DNA of 64,000 nt from JBCCTX01 sp965263105 (GTDB taxonomy: Bacteria; Bacteroidota; Bacteroidia; J057), in the NCBI GenBank assembly GCA_965263105.1, contig CBDHGL010000002.1:682001-746000 (forward strand), read 5' to 3'. The notes beneath the pieces are model-generated. The model saw only the letters and a list, made by a program, of their open reading frames with translations, had not been told where the DNA came from and did not search any database. Position numbers and translations under genes: made by a program. Of this stretch, positions 55,001 through 61,902 are shown one piece after another (the first letter of the stretch is position 1; every line of letters starts with the position of its first letter).

Positions 55001-55118
55001 ACAATTAATCAAAAATGGGATCTATTCAGTAAAAGATTTCCAACAGCTAAAAAAAGAAGATTTACTTAAGATTATCAAAAATGAATCTCGAATAGATGAA
55101 ATCATCGCGAAAAAATAA
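52080..55118 (+). CDS. Caspase-like peptidase fused to Ski2/Hel308-like helicase (cassette 2)
   Basis: 1012 aa. Residues ~1-235 are a caspase/metacaspase domain: His81 in IISFSGHGSRD and Cys127 in ILFIDCCFSG form the expected dyad. Residues ~285-680 are a superfamily 2 helicase: Walker A CAPTSSGKTF (Lys316), LFPYRALVNEK, ILTYE, VFDEIQFIGDEHRG (D-E-I-Q instead of DEAD/DEAH, residues 413-416), LLSAS (motif III), ATSTLAAGINTP and MAGRAGRIG (motif VI). The order and the DEIQ box resemble Ski2/Brr2/Hel308. The C-terminus (~960-1012) has a helix-hairpin-helix-like stretch. The helicase may sense foreign nucleic acid and switch on the peptidase; no partner gene is adjacent. AT-rich, cassette-borne. 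Confidence 0.88.
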   Translation: MNTIGRFIGINKYDDINISNLIGATKDAIALYSIFLDSYNDIDAKLILDENATTEKVKDEIINLLENATEHDDIIISFSGHGSRDHRLVVSDTMLNKIEASSIGMDELSNAVNHSNANSIILFIDCCFSGKAPAKVFESSLAARDTFNLANNVLGKGKIIITASGFNEPAYENPNTMHGLLTYAIIETFTSEEFLDGGRIKLNIALENVSKLVRKQAKGIGYIQNPIIFNLIKSSISIKKLEKGIQYFQYFPNKSKKRLGYSISDLKLVGIPPKVYNTWKSYLSDTFLPLQLSAINEFNILNGSSLLVCAPTSSGKTFIGELAAISALVTENKKTIFLFPYRALVNEKFDYFNELYSNNLNLNIVRCSGDYLDQTSLFTKGKYDIAILTYEIFLSIILQNDAILHSCGLIVFDEIQFIGDEHRGITFELIFARLKFLKLQGINPQLILLSASVGGLNHFDEWLGVNVLKTDERPIPLEFGVIDYEGNFKFICQKKIETKKLIPQLPLINKLSNNKDDELTYFICLGLLRNKAEKILIFRNTKRASESTAVFLSNKLPKSPALDVLEELEELDNATTSRKLKKCLNSSVAFHNSNLNKEEKALVERSFKSPEGLVRIIVATSTLAAGINTPASTVIIVDKGFPWLKKDYSVAAVKNMAGRAGRIGYQDRGRAIILSNSFVNRDYFFEKYVNAPPESLRSSFDDTSIYTWLIKLLAQVNGIVPEKIPDLLGNTYGGFLLNQTYLNWINSIELNLKHILPKLAVNDLIERIEDKIYLTELGKIFGRASFKYESGIKIVEIINYVAKNFEKYTLDGRGSILHLLLILICLDEIDQLFIPFDYRSYKEHKWEEELALSFEYNLLPILKYKIYDEGVFLKRCKKICVIKKWVSGTPVIDIQNEFSFDERYPLEPGHIRAVADLIRFHLGSIFEIIRKIKPGLIPNLTEVEQFSKQLEFGLPPIGLSLLNLPITLYRGEYLQLIKNGIYSVKDFQQLKKEDLLKIIKNESRIDEIIAKK

Positions 55119-55120
55119 AT

Positions 55121-55475
55121 GTCCATAATCGAGTAGGCGGCTGACCCTACCGAAGTAGCGCCACCGGTAGCGCCAGTACACCTCTAACACCACCGTACAC
55201 GGACCTTCCCGGTTTTGCAAATCGGGATAAACTCTTACAGCGCTTGGTCAAACAACTCTGATAGAAAGATAGTAGTCGACAAAAGGGAGCAAGCCCCTTG
55301 CTAGCGCTTCTTCGTTGTCTAAGCACGCAGGAGACTTTCACTCCCTAGACACATTTCTCCAATTACTTTCCGTAAATTGGGGAAAAGTTCGGTATACCAT
55401 TCCGGGCACACATATGGACTATGAGCCATTCGCTGCGCCTGCGGCTTGCGACGGCACATGGTCTGGTCGTTAGTG
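55121..55475 (+). other. attC-like site c, interrupted by an intron-like repeat
   Basis: R'' core GTCCATA(A) at 55121-55128; after the intron-like repeat (55128-55411) the hairpin arms follow: ggactatgagccattcgc (55416-55433) and gcgacggcacatggtct (55448-55464). These pair at about 15 of 17 positions and carry GCCTGCGGC in the tip, as in site a. R' core GTTAGTG at 55469-55475 starts cassette 3. Confidence 0.68.
55128..55411 (-). mobile_element. ORF-less group II intron-like element, copy 1
   Basis: 284 bp, read on the minus strand: starts GTGTGCCCGG (consistent with GUGYG) and ends CCTACTCGAT (AY). It shares more than 80% identity by eye with copies 2 and 3, including cggttttgcaaatcggg, ggaccttcccgg and ttactttccgtaaattgggg. 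No reverse transcriptase gene. The downstream part ...gtgtacggtggtgt... resembles domain V/VI of attC-targeting group II introns. No internal gene is supported; open frames on it are chance. Confidence 0.6.
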
Positions 55476-55545
55476 ATTAATATAGAACCAAGCATATCTT
55501 AAACAGAATTAAATGGAATTGCGTATCTTTTAAAAAAAGGAAAGG

Positions 55546-55785
55546 ATGAAACCGGAAAACATTATCAATATTAACCCTGAAATTTTAAGTGGTACTCCTG
55601 TTTTTAAAGGAACTAGAGTGCCTATTGAGACTTTATTCGACCACTTAGAGAGCGGAATAACCATCCATGAATTCTTAGAAGATTTTCCTTCTGTAACCAA
55701 AGGCCAAGTAATTGCTATTCTGGAAATTGCTGGAAAATTCTTCTCTGCCAAACACATTAAGAAAATATATGAAACTGCTGCTTGA
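55546..55785 (+). CDS. DUF433 antitoxin (cassette 3)
   Basis: 79 aa, full DUF433: INPEILSGTPVFKGTRVPIETLFDHLESG, FLEDFPSVTKGQVIAILEIAG (in parts). DUF433 has a helix-turn-helix and acts as antitoxin to PIN-like DUF5615 toxins. The stop overlaps the toxin start by 17 bp. A single cassette carries both genes. Confidence 0.92.
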   Translation: MKPENIININPEILSGTPVFKGTRVPIETLFDHLESGITIHEFLEDFPSVTKGQVIAILEIAGKFFSAKHIKKIYETAA

Positions 55786-56095
55786 CGAAAACTTACCTCG
55801 TCAACTCAAAAAGGATTTTAAAGACCATGAAGTTTACACAGTTGGAGAGATGGGATGGAGCGGAAAAGAAAATGGGGAATTACTGACTTTAATAACTGAG
55901 AATGAATTTAATGCTATGCTGACTGGAGATAAAAACCTTCAGCATCAACAAAATTTTGATCGGTATTCAATACCTGTAGTAGTAATCAATGCTTTATTTA
56001 TCACGTACCCAAGTATCAAACCAATGATTCCACGTATTCTTAACGCATTGGATTCAAGTCTTCCTCCAGGAACTACAGTAATACAGGAAAAGTAA
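55769..56095 (+). CDS. DUF5615 (PIN-like) toxin (cassette 3)
   Basis: 108 aa from ATG 55769 (MKLLLDENLPRQL), chosen because a longer in-frame start (55712) lies well within the antitoxin. DEN at the start, VYTVGEMGWSGKENGEL and AMLTGDKNLQHQQNF supply the acidic residues of the PIN-like Mut7-C/DUF5615 fold. Expected RNase. Confidence 0.88.
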   Translation: MKLLLDENLPRQLKKDFKDHEVYTVGEMGWSGKENGELLTLITENEFNAMLTGDKNLQHQQNFDRYSIPVVVINALFITYPSIKPMIPRILNALDSSLPPGTTVIQEK

Positions 56096-56100
56096 ATAAT

Positions 56101-56427
56101 CACTAATCGAGTAGGCGGATGATCCCGATAAATCGGGACCCATACACCTCTCACAGCACCGTACACGGACCTTCCCGGTTTTGCAAATCGGGATAAACTC
56201 TTACAGCGCTTGGTCAAACAACTCTGATAGAAAGATAGAAGTCGACAAAAGGGAGCTAGCCGCTTGCTAGCGCTTCTTCGTTGCCTAAGCACGCAGGAGA
56301 CTTTCACTTCCTAGACACATTTCTCCAATTACTTTCCGTAAATTGGGGAAAAGTTAGGTATACCATGCCGGGCACACACAAAGTGCAAAATGTTCATGAG
56401 GACTATGCGCCCTCACGTCATTTGCAC
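56101..56427 (+). other. attC-like site d
   Basis: R'' core CACTA/AC interrupted by the intron-like copy 2. The hairpin arms are gtgcaaaatg (56383-56392) with catttgcac (56419-56427), with inner TGAGG (56397-56401)/CCTCA (56411-56415). Cassette 4 follows with TCTGCGCA (56435-56442). Confidence 0.62.
56106..56377 (-). mobile_element. ORF-less group II intron-like element, copy 2
   Basis: 272 bp with minus-strand ends GTGTGCCCGG and CCTACTCGAT. It divides CACTA (56101-56105) from ACAAAG (56378-56383); removing it restores CACTAAC, an exact attC core that matches the GTTAGTG at the start of the same cassette. This is direct evidence that it is an insertion into an attC bottom strand. No coding capacity. 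Confidence 0.68.
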
Positions 56428-56464
56428 AAGTCATTCTGCGCAAAATAAATTAGAAAAAACGGAA

Positions 56465-56635
56465 ATGGAAGAGGCCTTATTCCTGTTAAAACTTTGGATA
56501 GTTATAGGGATTGTTATTTCAATACCCATTCTATGGGTTGTGGGAATAGCAAGATCTATAAAACTAATCCGAATTGGGAAAAAGTTAAGGGATCGTATGA
56601 TAGATATTCTGGTTCTTGTGAAAGTACAGATGTAG
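56465..56635 (+). CDS. Small membrane protein in cassette 4, uncertain
   Basis: 56 aa from ATG 56465: one strong membrane helix (LWIVIGIVISIPILWVVGIA) and a basic tail (RSIKLIRIGKKLRDRM). It resembles single-helix toxins or lysis-like peptides in shape only. The longer in-frame extension to 56390 runs through attC d and is not believed. The rest of 56636-56750 holds no gene. Confidence 0.35.
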   Translation: MEEALFLLKLWIVIGIVISIPILWVVGIARSIKLIRIGKKLRDRMIDILVLVKVQM

Positions 56636-56750
56636 ATTTTTTCATTTTATCATCACAAGAGCGGATAATTGTCTTAATTTATCAAAATGAGTAGAAACTA
56701 AAACCTTGGTTTTCTTCATCACGTTTATCAAAGAATAAAATATTTGAAGT

Positions 56751-56981
56751 ATGAATTGGAGAGATCATATTGATTCTAATCCCGAGATTCTTTACGGAAA
56801 ACCTGCCATAAAGGGTACTAGGTTAGGGGTTGACTTAATAATCGAGAAGCTATCACTAGGAGAGACAATTGAAGATTTGTTGGATGCATATCCTATGATT
56901 AATGAAGAAAAAATTTACGCATGCCTAGCATTTGCTACGGCTATGTTAAGGAATGAAGAATCATATCCCTTATCTGCCTAA
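56751..56981 (+). CDS. DUF433 antitoxin (cassette 4)
   Basis: 76 aa: HIDSNPEILYGKPAIKGTRLGVDLIIEKLSLG and LLDAYPMINEEKIYACLAFA, the DUF433 pattern. It ends 12 bp before the toxin gene. A different branch from the cassette 3 protein (about one third identical by eye). Confidence 0.9.
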   Translation: MNWRDHIDSNPEILYGKPAIKGTRLGVDLIIEKLSLGETIEDLLDAYPMINEEKIYACLAFATAMLRNEESYPLSA

Positions 56982-56993
56982 CAGAACCAGGAT

Positions 56994-57356
56994 ATGCATA
57001 TCTTACTAGCAGACGAGAATTTAGACTCGAGAATAATTTCAGCCTTAAGAAACGAATCCTATGAGGTAGAGTCTGTTTTTGAAATTTCACCTGGGATAAG
57101 TGATATTGAGGTCTTAGCTCTCGGGAATAGATTAGGGGCAATCATACTTACCGAGGACAAAGATTTTGGGGAATTGACTTACCGGCTAAAAAAACCAAAT
57201 CATGGAATTGTTCTGATTCGTTTAAGTGGAGTAAAAATTGACCAAAAGATTTCATTAATTAAAAAGGTTCTAAAGGAATACGGTGATAGGTTGAAAAATT
57301 GCTTCACAGTAATTAATGCTAGGCGGGTAAGAATAAATAAATTACAGGATACGTAG
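56994..57356 (+). CDS. DUF5615 (PIN-like) toxin (cassette 4)
   Basis: 120 aa: ILLADENLDSRIISALR, VEVLALGNRLGAIILTEDKDFGEL (in parts) and GIVLIRLSG are diagnostic. It pairs with the DUF433 protein before it. It is a separate lineage from the cassette 3 toxin. Confidence 0.9.
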   Translation: MHILLADENLDSRIISALRNESYEVESVFEISPGISDIEVLALGNRLGAIILTEDKDFGELTYRLKKPNHGIVLIRLSGVKIDQKISLIKKVLKEYGDRLKNCFTVINARRVRINKLQDT

Positions 57357-57364
57357 AAAATAAA

Positions 57365-57685
57365 TGCGCAGAGTGCAAACGGCAATGGCTTAGGAAGTAC
57401 ATCTCTCACAGCACCGTAGGTTCGGACCTTCCCGGTTTTGCAAATCGGGATAAACTCTTACAGCGCTTGGCTAAACAACTCTGATAGAAAGATAATAGTC
57501 GACAAAAGGGAGCTAGCCACTTTGCTACGCTTCTTCGGTGCCTAAGCACCCAGGAGACTTTCACTCCCAAGACACATTTCTCCAATTACTTTACCTAAAT
57601 TGGGGAAAAGCTCGGTATACCATTCCGGGCACACACAAGGTGCAAAACGTCCATGCCCATCAAAAGCTGGTCCCGGCGTTTGCAC
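57365..57685 (+). other. attC-like site e
   Basis: TGCGCAGA (57365-57372) is the exact reverse complement of the word at the start of cassette 4 (56435-56442). A truncated intron-like copy fills most of the site. Hairpin arms gtgcaaaacg (57640-57649) and cgtttgcac (57677-57685) pair with one bulge. The next cassette starts with GTTGTTGG (57691-57698). Confidence 0.55.
57398..57634 (-). mobile_element. Group II intron-like element, copy 3, 3' end lost
   Basis: About 237 bp, same body as copies 1 and 2 (5' end GTGTGCCCGG at 57625-57634 on the minus strand), but the end CCTACTCGAT and the preceding ~35 bp are replaced by ggcaatggcttaggaagta. The element is therefore dead, and the attC core beside it is damaged. 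Confidence 0.6.
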
Positions 57686-57772
57686 AGGCCGTTGTTGGTA
57701 GATATAAATAAATCAAATAAACGTATAATGCACCAATTTGGCAGGATTTCGTAACTTTAAGAAAAGAAATAA

Positions 57773-58018
57773 ATGAGAGCTATAGAGTTCACAGCAAAAA
57801 TAAAAGACGGAGTAATTCATATTCCAGAGAAGTACAAAAAACTAGCAAATCAATTGGCTCGAATAATTGTATTGACTGAGGAGGACAAGTCTAATTCAAC
57901 AGGCCAGAATCTTGAAGCAATTCAATCTGTTCTTGCTAAGCTAAAAGAAAGAAAAGTTTTCCGCGAAATAAAAGACCCTGTACTTTGGCAAAGATCAATC
58001 AGAGATGAGTGGAGTTAA
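57773..58018 (+). CDS. Antitoxin of PIN pair (cassette 5)
   Basis: 81 aa. AIEFTAKIKDGVIHIPEKYKKL (beta-rich start, in parts) is followed by a helical tail with VFREIKDPVLWQRSIRDEW. This pattern is widespread in antitoxins next to PIN toxins. Its stop overlaps the toxin start by 14 bp. Confidence 0.82.
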   Translation: MRAIEFTAKIKDGVIHIPEKYKKLANQLARIIVLTEEDKSNSTGQNLEAIQSVLAKLKERKVFREIKDPVLWQRSIRDEWS

Positions 58019-58388
58019 AGGCCTGATTGATACAAATATCTTAATCTATCTTTCCAACGATCTGTTGGATATCGTAGACATATTTGAAAGATATGATGAA
58101 TTGCTCATATCTCGAATTACTCACATGGAAGTATTGGGGTACGATTTCAGAGAAGCGGCTGATGAAGAGTTGGTTAAAGCTTTAGTAAGCAATTTTCAAA
58201 TTCTAGAAATAGATGAGCGAGTTGGGACCAGTACAATTGAAGTGAGAAAAAGAAAGAAGATAAAATTACCAGATGCAATTATATATGCAACAGCCCTGGT
58301 AAATAATTGTGAACTAGTTACCGCAAATGTAAAAGATTTTGATGGGCTTGAAGGAGGGGTGATAGTATTCAATCCCGTTTCAAAATAA
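58005..58388 (+). CDS. PIN-domain toxin (cassette 5)
   Basis: 127 aa. GLIDTNILIYLSNDL (first Asp), ITHMEVLGYDF (Glu), KLPDAIIYATALVNN (Asp) and LVTANVKDFDGLEG (Asp) form the PIN acidic site; VapC-like. It ends 11 bp before the closing attC-like core. Confidence 0.9.
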   Translation: MSGVKGLIDTNILIYLSNDLLDIVDIFERYDELLISRITHMEVLGYDFREAADEELVKALVSNFQILEIDERVGTSTIEVRKRKKIKLPDAIIYATALVNNCELVTANVKDFDGLEGGVIVFNPVSK

Positions 58389-58392
58389 AAAA

Positions 58393-58428
58393 CCGACAAT
58401 CGAGTAGGCGGCTGATCCCGATAAATCG
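58393..58428. mobile_element. Closing attC core and 30-bp intron-like stump (copy 4)
   Basis: CCGACA(A) at 58393-58399 matches, with one change, the reverse complement of the GTTGTTGG that starts cassette 5. From 58399 the sequence atcgagtaggcgg...gataaatcg is the intron 3' end of copies 1 and 2, then identity stops at 58428. Marks the right end of the array. Confidence 0.55.
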
Positions 58429-58495
58429 TTGCTCAACAACATCCCCCCCATCCACAAGGTCAATCCCTTGATCTTTTTTTGTTTTTTTGAACCCT

Positions 58496-59749
58496 ATGAA
58501 AAACAAAGCGAAAAAAACGCAAGCTACCGACCACCGACCAGTGACCACCGACCCTTCCTATCCCTTCGATACTATCATCGACCGCACCGGCACCAACGCC
58601 ATGATGGTCCAAGGCTATGCGGGCTACCTCTTCAACGAAGAGGAAATGGCCCAAATCCCCTTTTCGGAGGAGGAGTTAATCCCCATGTGGGTCGCAGACA
58701 TGGACTTTGCCATAGCGCCCCCTATTATTCAGGCGATGAAGGACCGCTTGGAGCACCCCATTTTGGGCTACTCCATGCCCTTTGATCCAGCCTATAAGGA
58801 AGCTTTTCGGGATTGGACGCAAAAGCAGTATGGATGGGCCTGTGATCTGGAGGATATCGTGATCGCACAAGGGGTAATCCCGGCCCTCTATTCCCTGGTG
58901 GAGCTGATGACCCAAGCCGACGAGAAAGTCCTCGTGATGACGCCTTCCTATGCCTTTTTTAAGCACGCGGCTGAGCACAATGCACGAGAACTGCTCTGTA
59001 GTCCGCTCGTGCAGGAAGCGGGTCGCTACCAAATCGACTTCGAAGACTTCCGCAGGAAGGCGGAGGAAGAAAAAGTGAGCTTATTCATCCTCTGTAGTCC
59101 CCACAATCCCTCAGGACGGGTCTGGACGGAGGAGGAATTGCGAAAGGTAGTTCGCATCTGTCGGGAAAATGCTGTGAGCATCATTGCAGACGAGATTCAC
59201 TGCGACCTACTGCGCAAAGGACGGCAATTTACGCCCCTGGCCAAGCTCTTCCCTGATGCGGAGGATATCGTCACCTGCATGGCCCCCAGCAAAACCTTCA
59301 ACCTGGCGGGCATCATGATGGCGAATATCATCATCCCAAATGAAGACCTGAGAGCCCAATGGAACAAGCGCAACCTGCCGGTAGCCAATCCCCTCAGTAT
59401 CGCCGCCGTACAAGCTGCCTACACCCAGGGCCAGCCCTGGATGGAAGAACTTAAGACCTACCTGGATGGCAACTTTGCCTTCCTAAAAGCCTTCTTGGAG
59501 GAGCATCTTCCTAATGCAATATTCCATATCCCCGATGCCACCTACCTGGCCTGGATAGACATGGGGGCCTATTTTCCTCCCGAAGAAAACCTGACCTTAT
59601 TCTTTGCCAAACACGCAGGGGTCCTGCTGGAAGGGGGGAATATGTTTGTGGACAATGCGGAGGGCTTTATTCGCTTGAACCTGGCTTGCCCAAGGGCTAA
59701 GTTGGAGGAGGGCTTGAGGAGGATCGCAGGCTCTTTAAAGAGTCGATAG
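58496..59749 (+). CDS. PatB/MalY-like PLP-dependent C-S lyase
   Basis: 417 aa from ATG 58496. FDTIIDRTGTNAMMV, PMWVADMDFAIAPPI, LCSPHNPSGRVW (cofactor binding), ADEIHCDLL and the PLP-binding Lys in MAPSKTFNLAG are the hallmarks of cystathionine beta-lyase-like aminotransferases. About 20 extra residues before the domain (QATDHRPVTTDPSYP) are encoded by repeat-like DNA with gaccaccgacc words. It converts cystathionine or similar to a thiol, pyruvate and ammonia. Confidence 0.9.
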   Translation: MKNKAKKTQATDHRPVTTDPSYPFDTIIDRTGTNAMMVQGYAGYLFNEEEMAQIPFSEEELIPMWVADMDFAIAPPIIQAMKDRLEHPILGYSMPFDPAYKEAFRDWTQKQYGWACDLEDIVIAQGVIPALYSLVELMTQADEKVLVMTPSYAFFKHAAEHNARELLCSPLVQEAGRYQIDFEDFRRKAEEEKVSLFILCSPHNPSGRVWTEEELRKVVRICRENAVSIIADEIHCDLLRKGRQFTPLAKLFPDAEDIVTCMAPSKTFNLAGIMMANIIIPNEDLRAQWNKRNLPVANPLSIAAVQAAYTQGQPWMEELKTYLDGNFAFLKAFLEEHLPNAIFHIPDATYLAWIDMGAYFPPEENLTLFFAKHAGVLLEGGNMFVDNAEGFIRLNLACPRAKLEEGLRRIAGSLKSR

Positions 59750-59759
59750 ACTCTTTTTT
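59737..59759 (+). terminator. Rho-independent terminator of the C-S lyase gene
   Basis: AAAGAGTC (59737-59744) pairs with GACTCTTT (59749-59756) around GATA, followed by T to 59759. It overlaps the stop codon. Confidence 0.85.
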
Positions 59760-59924
59760 CAATTAAAGTCAACCCTAAGGAAGGAAGGATCAGTCAGAGG
59801 TTTCAGAGCTTTCAAATTTGAAAGAAAAAACTATTCAACTAATTTTTCCCTGCCTTACTTTGTGAATCTCAGGGGCTAAAAATAATTGGATGCAGCCTTG
59901 CTAGCCAACAACGGAAAATGGACA

Positions 59925-60308
59925 TTAACCTTCGTAAACCTCAATTGGCAAGTCATCCGGATCGGCAAAAAAAGTAAACTTTTTCCCCGTATACTCATCC
60001 ACCCGAATGTCTTCTACCGCTATGCCCTTTTCTTCAAAGTACCTGACCGCCAATTCCACATTTTCCACTTCAAAGGCCAGGTGTCGAAGGCCCTGCGCTT
60101 CTGGACGAGAGGGGCGCTTGGGTCGGTCGGGAAAGGAAAACAATTCAACGATATATTCCCCATTTAAGCTAAGATCTAATTTGTAGGAATCCCGATGGGC
60201 ACGATAAGATTCCTTTATGATTTCCAAGCCGAGAATTTCTGTGTAAAATTGTTTGGAGCGTTCATAATCAGAGCAAATGATGGCAACGTGGTGAATTTTT
60301 TTTAGCAT
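59925..60308 (-). CDS. VOC/glyoxalase-family protein
   Basis: 127 aa. IHHVAIICSDYERSKQFYTEILGLEI, GLRHLAFEVENVELAVRYFEEKG and KFTFFADPDDLPIEVYE fit the small SMU1112c/YaeR-like VOC group with metal ligands His/Glu. Reaction unknown. It lies 5 bp after the phosphatase gene's stop, on the same strand, so co-transcription is likely. Confidence 0.9.
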   Translation of the reverse strand: MLKKIHHVAIICSDYERSKQFYTEILGLEIIKESYRAHRDSYKLDLSLNGEYIVELFSFPDRPKRPSRPEAQGLRHLAFEVENVELAVRYFEEKGIAVEDIRVDEYTGKKFTFFADPDDLPIEVYEG

Positions 60309-60313
60309 AGTAT

Positions 60314-61705
60314 CTAGTCAGCCTTTTCTTTTTTCTTTTTGTAGGCTTCAAATCTTCTTTGAAACAGGTTGAGTTGTTCTTCGGTCATATCCTCCAGATA
60401 GCGTGGGGGTAGAGCCAATAACTCTGGCACCTCCTCAGGGCTTTTATCTTGATAAATGGTTTCTCCCTCCGAGCCTTTATACAATTCAAAGGCGTCGTAG
60501 AGGTCATCCACTACTGTATAGGCTTCATAGCGCAGCGTGTCTCCCGATACATGGATCAATTGATACAATTGGGTATTGGAAGCCCCTCTACGCATCCACT
60601 TCTCCATCGATAAATCGTACATTTTGGGACCGCTAACCGAAACCACATAGACTGGTCCATCAATCGATTGCTTTTTGGTTCCCATGGGAATATTCTCCCC
60701 TCCACGTCCGTAGGTATGGTCGTGTCCCTGGAGAACCAGGTCTACATGGTATTCATCAAAGAGAGGTTTCAGCGCCTTACGCAGACCTGGATTATCCCGT
60801 CCATATTTGGAAGAATAAATGGGATAGTGCATGGTTACAATCGTCCATTTATTGGGATTATTCGCCAGTACTTCCTTGAGCCATTCCACCTGGATTTCAC
60901 CCGCCTCTTTGGAATACACAAAGGCCGTTGAATTGAGAGAGATGATACGTGCCCCTTGATAGTCCATGTAATATACCGTTTCTTCCAGGCCTTCGGGGCC
61001 ATTTTGAGGAAAGCGGAAGGTAGGCTTCCAGTGAGTTGACAATACCCTGTTCCGGTTTGCATCACGCGCATATTCGTGATTACCGGGTGTCGCGACAGAG
61101 GGCATCATCCCATAAATCCAGCCACCTGCATAAAACCATTCTCCCCATTCGTGATCACTAAGTGCATAATTAACCAAATCTCCTGCATGCAGGAGAAAAT
61201 CTGCTTTTGGAAGCATACTGTAGGCCCCCCGAATCACCCGAGACCACCGGGATTTGAGGTCATTTTGTGCATCTCCAAAATAGATAAATGAAAAGGGTGT
61301 CTTCTTGACATTTGCAGTGGTAAAATGAAACCATTCACTCCAGATGGTGCTATCCCCTACTCGATACGCATAGGTGCTAGCGGGAATCAAGTTGGTGAAA
61401 TTGACCGAATGATAATGGGCTACATTACGGTCCGATACCAGTACTTCTGTATCTGCTCGGTATACCTGCACACCTTCCTCCAAATCAGGGGTGGCAGTCG
61501 CCAAACGGATTTGTGCATAGGCATCCCGGACAGAAGTAGCTGTGCGCCAGGAAACGGCTTGGGAATTATGGGGCTCCTCTTCCCAGGTCAGGATAATGCG
61601 ATCAGGAACTTGGCTTGGGGGATAATAGTCCACTTGAAGGGGCTCTTGGGCCCAAAGGGTCAAGCTAAGAACAAAAAGCGTAAGCAGTAGAACAGCCTTA
61701 TTCAT
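60314..61705 (-). CDS. Secreted purple acid phosphatase-like metallophosphoesterase
   Basis: 463 aa with signal peptide (AVLLLTLFVLSLTLWAQ). PAP N-terminal fibronectin-like domain: PDRIILTWEEEPHNSQAVSWRT, YAYRVGDST. The metallophosphatase core has FGDAQND, LHAGDLVNYA, VATPGNHEYA, TMHYPIYSS and VLQGHDHTYGRGG: the complete two-metal site. It releases phosphate outside the cytoplasm. It precedes the VOC gene by 5 bp. Confidence 0.92.
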   Translation of the reverse strand: MNKAVLLLTLFVLSLTLWAQEPLQVDYYPPSQVPDRIILTWEEEPHNSQAVSWRTATSVRDAYAQIRLATATPDLEEGVQVYRADTEVLVSDRNVAHYHSVNFTNLIPASTYAYRVGDSTIWSEWFHFTTANVKKTPFSFIYFGDAQNDLKSRWSRVIRGAYSMLPKADFLLHAGDLVNYALSDHEWGEWFYAGGWIYGMMPSVATPGNHEYARDANRNRVLSTHWKPTFRFPQNGPEGLEETVYYMDYQGARIISLNSTAFVYSKEAGEIQVEWLKEVLANNPNKWTIVTMHYPIYSSKYGRDNPGLRKALKPLFDEYHVDLVLQGHDHTYGRGGENIPMGTKKQSIDGPVYVVSVSGPKMYDLSMEKWMRRGASNTQLYQLIHVSGDTLRYEAYTVVDDLYDAFELYKGSEGETIYQDKSPEEVPELLALPPRYLEDMTEEQLNLFQRRFEAYKKKKEKAD

Positions 61706-61902
61706 GAGTAGTTGTTAAAGTAAAAGCAACGACGTTTGGGCTCTATTTTGAGATAATTTTATCAATATAAGGCTTTTCACGGATGCCAGGAAAGAAAATT
61801 TAGTATCTTAATCTTTCAAAGGGAAATTCCCCACTTGTGACCTGTGGATATTATCTTTATAGGGTCTTATGGCCCTGACCCAAAATTTTGAATTGTTACT
61901 TA

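Noticed and set aside
55147..56307. Minus-strand open frames in copies 1 and 2 of the intron-like repeat (55147-55341, 55945-56307), with near-identical proteins
   Set aside because: They lie wholly or mostly in the repeat, the similarity follows from the DNA repeat, and they match no protein family I know.
55128..57634. CRISPR-like regular repeats
   Set aside because: Repeat units are 240-285 bp and spacers contain genes; there are no short direct repeats or cas genes.
58429..58785. Plus-strand open frame of 118 codons overlapping the C-S lyase start
   Set aside because: Proline/histidine-rich translation of another frame of the lyase gene; no support.
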